From contig SFDX01000030.1 of NCBI GenBank assembly GCA_004557455.1, positions 1 to 39,738 on the forward strand: 39,738 nt of DNA, read 5' to 3'. Below are positions 23,739 to 30,917 of the stretch, piece after piece (the stretch's first letter is position 1; each line of letters begins with the position of its first letter). The position numbers and the translations under genes were made by a program. Source of the stretch: Akkermansia muciniphila. GTDB taxonomy: Bacteria; Verrucomicrobiota; Verrucomicrobiia; Verrucomicrobiales; Akkermansiaceae. Under the pieces are notes generated by a model that ran no database searches, was not told the origin of the DNA, and saw only the letters and a program-made list of their open reading frames with translations.

Positions 23739-24166
23739 TAGTCGCGGCTTTCACGAGGTATACATCACAGATCAGGAAGTTTATCCTGTATTGTGTGATT
23801 GGTGTATGCGGCGTCGCAATAGATGCAGGAGTATTTTTCCTCCTCTTGTGCTTTCCTTTTTGGGAGAGGTTTTACCTTTTGGCTAACGCTGTTAGTGTAG
23901 TATGCGGTATAATTAATAATTTCCTCCTTAATGCTTTTTTTAACTTTAGAAAGACTGATAATTTGCGACAACGCTTTCTTTGCTTCTTCCTGACGGGACT
24001 ACTCGGAATGGCTCTTGGAACAGTCATTATTTACGGTTTGGTGGATTTCTTTAGCCTGAATGTGGCTTTTGCCAAACTTATAAGTATTTTTATAGTGACA
24101 ATTGTTCAGTTTCTGCTTAATTGCTTTGTTTCTTTTCGAGATATCAGCGAGAAAGCGAGTCTCTGA
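23720..24166 (+). CDS. GtrA family membrane protein
   Basis: The 148-aa protein has four hydrophobic helices with the GtrA pattern: RKFILYCVIGVCGVAIDAGVFFLLL at the start, and NNFLLNAFFNFRK at the end of helix two. The C-terminal helix is followed by LLNCFVSFRD. GtrA proteins are thought to flip lipid-linked sugars across the inner membrane. The gene overlaps the end of the GT2 gene by 19 bp, supporting joint function. A second GtrA gene lies convergently just downstream but is encoded in different codon usage. Confidence 0.88.
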   Translation: MFCGSLIVAAFTRYTSQIRKFILYCVIGVCGVAIDAGVFFLLLCFPFWERFYLLANAVSVVCGIINNFLLNAFFNFRKTDNLRQRFLCFFLTGLLGMALGTVIIYGLVDFFSLNVAFAKLISIFIVTIVQFLLNCFVSFRDISEKASL

Positions 24167-24206
24167 GGAGCACTCTGTGTGTAATCCAGTGAAAAGTCGA
24201 AATTAG

Positions 24207-24230
24207 CCGCCATGGCGGGAGAGATATCTC
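24207..24230. other. Two adjacent palindromes at the convergent gtrA/gtrA junction
   Basis: A perfect 12-bp palindrome (CCGCCATGGCGG, 24207-24218) is followed after 2 nt by a perfect 10-bp palindrome (GAGATATCTC, 24221-24230). They sit in the 84-bp gap between two convergent GtrA genes. Without a U-run they are not a standard terminator; a border mark or a protein site is possible. Confidence 0.4.
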
Positions 24231-24250
24231 CTTATTTGATGCTTTAAGAG

Positions 24251-24739
24251 TCAATCCCGCAATGCGAAGCGGACGAGGAGGAAGTTGATGGGGATGACGA
24301 TGAGGAAGACGGGGAGGGGGGTGAGGGAGGTGGGATCGGAGAGAAGGGGGAGCAGCGAGAGGAGAGAGGAGGGGAGGAGGTAGGTGGTGAGGGAGACTAG
24401 GAGGTCTCCGATGCGGAGGTGGAGGAAGAGTTTGAGGAAAGAGACGTGGAGACCGAGGTTGATGGCGTGGGAGAGCGCGAAGCCGATGCCTTTTTTGGCA
24501 TTGCCGCGGGTCTTAAAGGTCCATTTGAGGGAGGCGAGGTAGTTGCCGATGAAGCTGATGATGTAACCGAGACCATAGGAGACGGCCAAAGCCGTCTCGT
24601 TCTCCGGGGCGATGGAGAAGAGCGTGTTGATGAGCAAGTAAACACCCCAATGGACACCGGTGGCGAGGATGCCGACGATGACGAAGCGCAGGAATTGGCC
24701 ACCCGTGTGCCCGGCTGAGGGTACTGCATCAGAGGCCAT
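24251..24739 (-). CDS. Second GtrA family membrane protein
   Basis: The 162-aa protein starts the GtrA pattern at GGQFLRFVIVGILATGVHWGVYLLI and has GYIISFIGNYLASLKWTFK after helix two, then further hydrophobic helices. The C-terminal part is unusually rich in Leu, Ser and Pro (LPSSLLSLLPLLSDP) and longer than usual. The gene overlaps the upstream SDR-like gene by 11 bp, so the pair is coupled. It faces the other GtrA gene tail to tail. Codon use is GC-rich like the backbone, so the two GtrA genes have separate histories. Confidence 0.85.
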   Translation of the reverse strand: MASDAVPSAGHTGGQFLRFVIVGILATGVHWGVYLLINTLFSIAPENETALAVSYGLGYIISFIGNYLASLKWTFKTRGNAKKGIGFALSHAINLGLHVSFLKLFLHLRIGDLLVSLTTYLLPSSLLSLLPLLSDPTSLTPLPVFLIVIPINFLLVRFALRD

Positions 24740-25514
24740 AGTAGAACTCCAGCAGGGTCAACTGATCGAGTTTGGAGACGAGATAGCCATCCTTGGGATC
24801 CAGCCATTGGAACGAATGGATGGATGTACGGCGAGAACCGAAAGGATCCTCTGGGGCGGGATCGGGCAGTCGGTCGAGGAGCTCGGGCTTGAGGAGTTTG
24901 ACAATCTCCGTGGTGGTGAGGGGAGGGGCTGTCGGGATGATACGCGAGATGCCGAGGGGGATGCAGCGCTCTACATCGCCCTTAATGCGGGTCGGGAAGT
25001 AGAGCTGGTGGAGCTCCAGCGGGGGCAGTGGTAGCTTGTCCGTTCCCTCCGGCGGGTTGAGAATGCTGTGCATCATCGGGTTGAAATCCGGCGAGGGGTG
25101 AGCAATCTCCGTCAGGTGCACATTGAGTACTCGACCGAAGTGCAGGTTGATTTCATTGTGCAGCTTAATGCGATTCTGCACGAACGGATCATCGCTTTCC
25201 GTGATGACGGGAGTGTTCTCATCCGCCTCCGGCTGCAGGATGTCCGCCGTCGTGACGAAAACCGTGAACTCGGAGCGAATCTCGTGCAGGTGGCGCAGGA
25301 AGAAGGACGTCAGTGCATCGTCCTCCTGAGAGTTGGCGCGCATACAAGCCGGCCCGAACGCGACGGCGGGGTCCAAGAAAATGAGTGAGCCGAATCGGCG
25401 GCCGAGCATTTTCCGAATGTCGTCCTTATCAAAAAGCAGGTCAAAGCGGGCGTGTTTGGTCCAATAGCGCCCGAGCAGAGTGGAAGGGAAGAGAAATGCC
25501 GATTCGTGATTCAT
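24729..25514 (-). CDS. Divergent SDR/epimerase-like protein without visible catalytic residues
   Basis: No strong domain is obvious in this 261-aa protein, but the order of segments recalls small NAD-dependent epimerase-like proteins of glycan loci. These are a short beta strand and loop FLFPSTLLGR (7-16) where GxxGxxG would be, FDLLFDKDDIRKM, then MRANSQEDDALTSFFLRHL. FTVFVTTADIL (83-93) sits where such proteins have ISTxDVY, and LHQLYFPTRIKGDVERCI comes late. The glycine-rich nucleotide loop is degenerate and the Tyr-x3-Lys pair is missing, so it may not be an enzyme. This likeness is my own pattern reading. Coupling to GtrA points to glycan work. It has its own promoter. Confidence 0.55.
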   Translation of the reverse strand: MNHESAFLFPSTLLGRYWTKHARFDLLFDKDDIRKMLGRRFGSLIFLDPAVAFGPACMRANSQEDDALTSFFLRHLHEIRSEFTVFVTTADILQPEADENTPVITESDDPFVQNRIKLHNEINLHFGRVLNVHLTEIAHPSPDFNPMMHSILNPPEGTDKLPLPPLELHQLYFPTRIKGDVERCIPLGISRIIPTAPPLTTTEIVKLLKPELLDRLPDPAPEDPFGSRRTSIHSFQWLDPKDGYLVSKLDQLTLLEFYYGL

Positions 25515-25536
25515 GATGAAAGCCGCTTACAGTCGT

Positions 25537-25565
25537 AATATAGCACAAAAACACCCCCGCTGCAA
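25537..25565 (-). promoter_or_regulatory. Promoter of the SDR-like/gtrA pair
   Basis: Minus-strand -35 TTGCAG (25565-25560), 17-bp spacer, -10 TATATT (25542-25537), 22 nt before the ATG at 25514. The -35 box and part of the spacer lie inside the terminator hairpin of the preceding operon. Confidence 0.55.
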
Positions 25566-25585
25566 GAACGATTTTACAGCGGGGG
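25546..25585 (-). terminator. Rho-independent terminator of the peptidase operon
   Basis: A perfect 9-bp stem (CCCCCGCTG at 25554-25562 with CAGCGGGGG at 25577-25585) and a 14-nt loop, followed on the minus strand by a T-run (GTTTTTG). It lies 21 bp after the stop of the gingipain-like gene. Confidence 0.85.
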
Positions 25586-25606
25586 CGGGAAGAGAAGCAA
25601 ATTTCC

Positions 25607-27115
25607 TCAGCGGATACGCACCGTGCGGGACTCACCTTTCTTCATTTCCACCTGCGGGAAGATGATGAAGTCGTTGGTGAACACGGCGTCAGCGGCATCG
25701 CAACCGGTAGCCCCGGCCCCGGTCTCCGCGCGGGGGAACCAAACAGCGCAGCGCCCCTTGTGGTCGCCCAAAGCCGTGATGGTGAACTCCTTGGCGTTTT
25801 TCCAGGTCACCTTGAGCGGCGACGTGGTGTGCGATTCATCCACCGTAGCGCTCCAAGCCGGGTCGCCGTAAAGCGTGACAGCATCACGGTCGTGCGGCAG
25901 ACCGAGCGCATCCTTGATGTTCGCCTCACTGAGCTTGGCACCGCTGGCAAGCACCGCATTCTGGAAACGCGCCGACATCTCCGGGTCGTTCAGCCGCACC
26001 TTCATCAGCTCCGGGAAATCCTTGAGCGTGTCATGAATGATGTACTGATTATTGAGGAACCAAGCCTGCGCCAGGGTCGTACCCTGCACATTTTCCAACA
26101 GCAGGGAGAGCGTCCCCCAGCCGCCGCGTCCGTACCAAGAAGGTACAGTATAACCGACCACCTGATTGCAGGTGTAGGCAGAGAGCGCCGTCACCGCCAT
26201 GCTGTGCGGCGAATTGTGCGCATCACCGAAAAGGCAGTTACCCGCCGCCAGCCACACGCGCGGTGTGCCGTCCGGCTTGATGGATTCTGCCTTGTGGCGA
26301 GCGGCCAACTTCGCCAACGCGTCCGTCTGACCGCGCATGGCAGGGCTGAGACCGTCCATCACAAACTCCATCATCTGCTCATTCGGGTTTGCCAAATAGA
26401 AGCGATTGTTGGACGGGTAGATGAGCCCCCGGCTGAACGGCATCTCCAGGTTGAACTGGGTAGCATGGCTGGAGGTCACGATAAGCTGTGGCTTCTGTGT
26501 GCTGAGCTGCTCGGCAAAAATACCCTGCAACCCCTTCTGTCCCTCCGGTGTTTTTGGGTCGATGGTCGTCTGCTTCGGCTCCGTGTAGCCCGTCTGCTCC
26601 AGGATGGGCGCTCCCGTCCAGTCCGTGATGCAGCAGCTGTGTTCAAAACGCGGCGCCCCCACGTTGGTGGTGCCGAGAAGTCGCTTGATCACCAAAGGCT
26701 TGCGCGCCTCCGCAATGCGCAGCGCGTCCTTGGCCGTGAAGCCCGTGATGATGCCCGAGATGCAATCCCCGTACGGGTCACTGTCCACGCGACGGGAAGC
26801 GCGGTTGACCGCGTTGCTGACCACACGCCCCGCCTCCTCCGGACGGAGAACGTAGGCAGCATAGCGCGCTTTGTTCCGGCGCAGAGCAAGGGTGAACTCG
26901 GACTCCGTGAGTTTGTCCACCTCGCAGAGGACAGCCCCCTTGTACTTCTTCACCAGAGCCTGAGCCACCTGCTTCCACTCCGGCTTGGCGGCCGTGGCCT
27001 TGCTGATGATAACAACGTAATTGCTGTGCAGGTCGATGGAGGTAGGAGCCTTATCCGCCGGAGCTGCAAGAACCGGCGCGGTCGCTGCCAATGCCGCGAG
27101 AATGAGTGTCTTCAT
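25607..27115 (-). CDS. Secreted gingipain-like (clan CD, C25-type) protein
   Basis: The 502-aa protein starts with a signal peptide (MKTLILAALAATAPVLAAP). The mature part resembles C25-like cysteine peptidases of clan CD. The features are a strand YVVIISKATAA followed by a helix and KYKG, the segment DPYGDCISGIITGFTAKDALR (113-133), then a His in LIVTSSHATQ (H217) and a Cys in LAAGNCLFGD (C294). These could be the His/Cys dyad. The rest, including GYTVPSWYGRGGWG, is glycine- and aromatic-rich. Classical gingipain context (SGHG, SAC) is only loosely matched, so activity is uncertain. It follows the M16 peptidase by 18 nt and ends at a strong terminator. Confidence 0.6.
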   Translation of the reverse strand: MKTLILAALAATAPVLAAPADKAPTSIDLHSNYVVIISKATAAKPEWKQVAQALVKKYKGAVLCEVDKLTESEFTLALRRNKARYAAYVLRPEEAGRVVSNAVNRASRRVDSDPYGDCISGIITGFTAKDALRIAEARKPLVIKRLLGTTNVGAPRFEHSCCITDWTGAPILEQTGYTEPKQTTIDPKTPEGQKGLQGIFAEQLSTQKPQLIVTSSHATQFNLEMPFSRGLIYPSNNRFYLANPNEQMMEFVMDGLSPAMRGQTDALAKLAARHKAESIKPDGTPRVWLAAGNCLFGDAHNSPHSMAVTALSAYTCNQVVGYTVPSWYGRGGWGTLSLLLENVQGTTLAQAWFLNNQYIIHDTLKDFPELMKVRLNDPEMSARFQNAVLASGAKLSEANIKDALGLPHDRDAVTLYGDPAWSATVDESHTTSPLKVTWKNAKEFTITALGDHKGRCAVWFPRAETGAGATGCDAADAVFTNDFIIFPQVEMKKGESRTVRIR

Positions 27116-27133
27116 GTTGTGACGATTGTTTGC

Positions 27134-29989
27134 TTACTTGCCTTCCTTATTTTGCTCTGCGGGCACGGTGAAGAACGAGCTCACCTGACCGCTGCCGAAC
27201 ACCTCCTTGGCCAGGGCGCGGATCTCCTCGATCGTGATGCTCTTGGCATCGCTGATCATGTCACGCACCAGCCCGAGCTGCTCCGGGTCCGTCTGGATAT
27301 GAGCCACGGCAGCCTGCCAGAAATCGGCATCGCGCAGGGACTTCTCTGCCCGAGTGATGTAGGGGCGGATCGCGCAGTCAAAATCCGTCTCCGAGATTTC
27401 CCCGTTGCCGATCTTGTTGAGCGTCTCCGTCATGGCCGCGTGCACCTTCTCACGATTGCCCACCACACCCGCGCTGGCGGTGGTGATGAAAGCAGCGTTC
27501 TTGTAGTCGCGGTTGGTGCTCACGCGCACAGAGGGGGAGTACGTCTCACCCAGCTTGGCGCGAATATCATCGAACAAGCGCGTGCGGGCAATGTTAGCCA
27601 GAACCGTCAGACGGCGATTGCGATGCCGGTCCATACCGTCGCCGGCCGGACGCACCTGCGTGACGATGGTCTTCTCCAGTCGGGAATCATAGCGCAGGAA
27701 CTCGGACTTACCCCAAGGACAGAGGGTAACCGTCTGCTGCGCCTCCGTGGGTTGGGTAAACTCCGCCTTGCGCTGCGGCATGGCCCCGAACGTACGCTCC
27801 AAGATGGGCAGCACATCCTCCACCCGGAAATCACCCACCAGCGACACCTCCATGGCCCCCTGCTGCAGGTAAGGGGTCAGGGCCGCCTTCACGTCCTCGG
27901 TGGTGCAGGCCTCTACCTGCTCTTGGGTCGGGGTGACGAAGCGGGCGTCATTGCCGAAGATGAGGCGCGGAGCCTGCCAGGAATAGGCGCCGGAAGTGGT
28001 CGTCTTGAACTTGTTGTATTGAGCCGGAAGGGCACGGCGCAGCATCTCCTCACCCGTCGTGCGGAATCCGGGATGCAGGATGCCTGCCGCCAGCAGCTTG
28101 CATTGCAGCTCCAGATCCGCCGCATTCGTGCTGCCGCTGAAGTTGAAATAACGGTGGCCGATACCGAAGCTCAGCCCCACCTTGTTGCCCGCGAAAATGG
28201 ACTTGAGGTCATCCGCCGTGTGGGCCTCCAGACCGCCCAGGCTCATCACCGCGCCGGCCATGGTCTCCAGCCCCGGCTTGCCTTGCAGGGCTAGGGAACC
28301 ACCGTCAACATCCACGGAAACAGCGATGGAGCCCTTCACAAAGTCCACGGGCTTGAGGTTCACGCGAACCCCGTTGCTGAGCGTAAGCGTGGTGACACCG
28401 AGGTCCTCGATGGTCGCCGACTGAGCCACCTTGCCCGGGGCCCCGATGGTATCGTAAGCAAACTTCAGCTCCGCCTGCTCGGCATCCTTCTGCACGGGGG
28501 CCTGCAGCGCCTCGTTGAAGGCCGCGCGCAGAGCCTCCGGGGTGAGCCCCTCTGCCAGATGTCCTCCGGCAATCAGCTTCACCCGCTTCATGTCAAAAGC
28601 CTCCGCCAAGGCCCGGCGGCAGGAATCCGGGTCCTGCATCACCGCAGCAAACCCCAGAGTCAGCACGCGCATGGACTCCTCCGGGTCATTGGCGACGGTA
28701 TGCTCGGACAAACACTCAACCAGTGCGCTCGCCATGGCCTCCGCCGGCACGGTGTCCCAAGAGTCGATGGCCGATTGAGCCGCCATGAGCCCGAAGGACA
28801 TCACCTCCTTGAGCTCCGCAGGGGAGAACCCGAACTCGCAAGCCTTGCGGATTTCCTCCACCAAGGTTGTGAGAGCAGGCTGCCACTTCTCCGGGGTGCA
28901 GGCCAAGCCCGCCTGGACGATGTCCGCCGCCTCGCAGATGCTGTCCTGCCCGGTGGAAGCTCCCATGAAGGGCGCGTCCTGCTTGCGAGCCAGCTTGGAA
29001 AGGCGGTTATTGAGCATCGCCATTGCCAGATGCAGCGGGGCATCCTTGATGTGCTGCTCCACGGTATCCGGCTTCTGCACATAGTGGTCGGAGATGCAGA
29101 GGGTGAGGGAAGTGTTGGCGTTCTCCGGGTTGGGAATGACGCACTCGGACGGCCCGAGGTCAGTGAGACGACCGATGTTCCGGTTATTCGGCGCAACCTT
29201 CGCCGGCATGTCGCCGTAGTACTTCTTGATCCACCCGAGAGCCTGCTCCGGTGTTACGTCTCCGGTCACGATAACGGTGATGCGGTCGGCCGTGTAGTTG
29301 GTGCGGTAATACTCCTGCACCTGCTCCGGGGTGATGGTGGCGATAACATCTTTGGAACCGATGGGCATGAAATGGGCCACTCGAGAGCCCTTCGTCATCT
29401 CATCCAAAGAACGCAGGGTGGCGCGATAGGCCTCCGAGTCACGCTCCTTGAGCTCGCTGATGACAATACCACGCTCGTGTTCGATGGCCGAGGGCTCCAG
29501 CGTGGCACCATCGGCAAAGTCGCGCATAGTGGTGAAGGCGAAATCCACCGTATTCTCGTCCAGCTTGGGCAGGTCGAGCATGAAGACGGTCTGCAGCAAG
29601 CTGGTGTAGGCATTGGCATCTCCACCGAAGCCCAGACCGAGTTTCTCCATAGCCGGGATCAGCTCGCCGCGCTTGTGGTGGCGGCTGCCGTTAAAGACGA
29701 GGTGCTCCAAAAAATGCGAGACACCGGAGTTCTCCGCCGTCTCATTGAGCGAACCGGTGTTGACGTACATACGCAGGCAGGCTCGGCCGGCGGGCTCGGC
29801 TGTGGGGCGGATCATGTAGGAAACGCCGTTGGGCAACTTGCCCTTGATGAGTTTCGGGTCCTCCTTCAGCAACTCGCCGGTCTGCACCTGCTCTTGGGCG
29901 GCGGGGGCAGGGGCGGCTTGTTGAGCCGTGGAAACAGAGGGCGCGGCCATGGCCAGCGCGATGAGGATGAGTGCGTATTTCTTGTTCAT
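27134..29989 (-). CDS. Secreted M16 zinc metalloprotease (pitrilysin family)
   Basis: The 951-aa protein starts with a signal peptide (MNKKYALILIALAMAAPSVSTAQQ). The N-terminal M16 domain has the inverted zinc motif H92-F-L-E95-H96 (SHFLEHLVFNG) and the third-ligand segment ERGIVISELKERDSE. Three further M16-type domains follow, giving the usual length of about 950 residues. It should degrade peptides outside the cytoplasm. The start at 29989 has GGAG just upstream; an ATG at 29998 is an alternative, and the frame stays open much further into the ABC gene, which is not credible. It lies 49 nt after the ABC ATPase gene and 18 nt before the gingipain-like gene. Confidence 0.93.
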   Translation of the reverse strand: MNKKYALILIALAMAAPSVSTAQQAAPAPAAQEQVQTGELLKEDPKLIKGKLPNGVSYMIRPTAEPAGRACLRMYVNTGSLNETAENSGVSHFLEHLVFNGSRHHKRGELIPAMEKLGLGFGGDANAYTSLLQTVFMLDLPKLDENTVDFAFTTMRDFADGATLEPSAIEHERGIVISELKERDSEAYRATLRSLDEMTKGSRVAHFMPIGSKDVIATITPEQVQEYYRTNYTADRITVIVTGDVTPEQALGWIKKYYGDMPAKVAPNNRNIGRLTDLGPSECVIPNPENANTSLTLCISDHYVQKPDTVEQHIKDAPLHLAMAMLNNRLSKLARKQDAPFMGASTGQDSICEAADIVQAGLACTPEKWQPALTTLVEEIRKACEFGFSPAELKEVMSFGLMAAQSAIDSWDTVPAEAMASALVECLSEHTVANDPEESMRVLTLGFAAVMQDPDSCRRALAEAFDMKRVKLIAGGHLAEGLTPEALRAAFNEALQAPVQKDAEQAELKFAYDTIGAPGKVAQSATIEDLGVTTLTLSNGVRVNLKPVDFVKGSIAVSVDVDGGSLALQGKPGLETMAGAVMSLGGLEAHTADDLKSIFAGNKVGLSFGIGHRYFNFSGSTNAADLELQCKLLAAGILHPGFRTTGEEMLRRALPAQYNKFKTTTSGAYSWQAPRLIFGNDARFVTPTQEQVEACTTEDVKAALTPYLQQGAMEVSLVGDFRVEDVLPILERTFGAMPQRKAEFTQPTEAQQTVTLCPWGKSEFLRYDSRLEKTIVTQVRPAGDGMDRHRNRRLTVLANIARTRLFDDIRAKLGETYSPSVRVSTNRDYKNAAFITTASAGVVGNREKVHAAMTETLNKIGNGEISETDFDCAIRPYITRAEKSLRDADFWQAAVAHIQTDPEQLGLVRDMISDAKSITIEEIRALAKEVFGSGQVSSFFTVPAEQNKEGK

Positions 29990-30038
29990 ATTCTCCATGA
30001 AGGCTGCCCAGTAATACGCGATGGGGCTCTGTTTTATT

Positions 30039-30911
30039 TCAACGTAATCCCTTTTTTTCCTCCATTTCCCGCATTTTGGCACGGATGCCTCGGATGAAGA
30101 CGCTCTCCAGAGAGTTGCGGGCGGGCCGTGCCTCCACCCACGCCTCCCCGGCAAGGGTGCGTATTTTGTCCAACAGATCCGGCCCTGCGCCGTGCAGTAA
30201 TACCTCCGTGTGTGCCCGGTCATTGGTCAATTCTGCCACCGTGCCTTCCGCAATCATGTTGCCTTGGTACAGAATACCCACTCGGTCGCAGACCTCCTGC
30301 ACCTGCTCGAGGAGATGAGAGCAGAGGAACACCGTGAGCCCACGCTGCCGGAGCTCCATGATGATGTCCCGAATAGCCCGCGAACCGATGGGGTCAACCC
30401 CTGCTGTCGGCTCATCCAGCACCAGCAGGCGGGGCTGCTGCACCAAGGCCTGAGCCAGTCCCAGACGCTGCAGCATGCCCTTGGAGTAGCCGCCCACGCG
30501 CCGTTTGGCGGCATCGGTCAGCCCTGTGGTCTCCAGCAACTCCTCCGTGCGGTCTTTCAATTCCCGTCCACGTAGTCCGCAGAGTTTACCGTAAAAGCGC
30601 ACAGTCTCCTCGCCCGTGAGAAATTTGTAGAAGTAGGGGTTCTCCGGCAGGAAGCCCACCAAGCTGCGGTTGTCGGCTTGGCGTGCGGGCTTGCCGAAGA
30701 CGCGGCACTCACCCGCATCCGGAGCCAAAAGCCCCACCAAGGCCTTCATCACCGTGCTTTTTCCAGAGCCGTTCGGGCCGATGAGCCCATACACGCTTCC
30801 CTCCGGAATGCTCAGGCTCACCCCCTTTACGGCATAGACGCCACCCTTTCCCCAGTGCCCGGGAAAACTCTTGTGCATGGCGCAAATCTCTGCCGCAAGG
30901 GGGGTGTCCAT
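30039..30911 (-). CDS. ABC transporter ATP-binding protein between peptidase genes
   Basis: The 290-aa ATPase has Walker A GPNGSGKST (45-53), signature YSKGM (142-146), Walker B LLVLDEPTAGVDP (D166-E167) and a switch His in LCSHLLEQ. It belongs to the ABC-2 exporter/CcmA group. No permease gene is beside it; upstream is the M20 dipeptidase (6-nt gap) and downstream the M16 protease. The partner membrane protein must be elsewhere, or the ATPase serves another transporter. The close spacing implies one transcript with both peptidases. Confidence 0.92.
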   Translation of the reverse strand: MDTPLAAEICAMHKSFPGHWGKGGVYAVKGVSLSIPEGSVYGLIGPNGSGKSTVMKALVGLLAPDAGECRVFGKPARQADNRSLVGFLPENPYFYKFLTGEETVRFYGKLCGLRGRELKDRTEELLETTGLTDAAKRRVGGYSKGMLQRLGLAQALVQQPRLLVLDEPTAGVDPIGSRAIRDIIMELRQRGLTVFLCSHLLEQVQEVCDRVGILYQGNMIAEGTVAELTNDRAHTEVLLHGAGPDLLDKIRTLAGEAWVEARPARNSLESVFIRGIRAKMREMEEKKGLR

Positions 30912-30917
30912 ATCCGA

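Larger units (their letters stand above)
21254..24166 (+). other. AT-rich three-gene gtr-like island
   Basis: Base composition drops clearly across the three genes GT-C, GT2 and GtrA (by eye roughly 40-45% GC against near 60% on both sides), with AT-ending codons. The change is sharp at the consensus promoter on the left and at the convergent junction around 24170-24250 on the right. This suggests acquisition by horizontal transfer. No integrase, IS or repeat was seen at the borders. Confidence 0.6.

Noticed and set aside
25760..30097. Two very long plus-strand open frames (25760-28294 and 28559-30097) opposite the gingipain-like and M16 genes
   Set aside because: They are mirror frames of GC-rich coding DNA: low-complexity Arg/His/Leu/Gly-rich translations without domains. 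The minus strand has signal peptides, an HxxEH zinc motif and a terminator.
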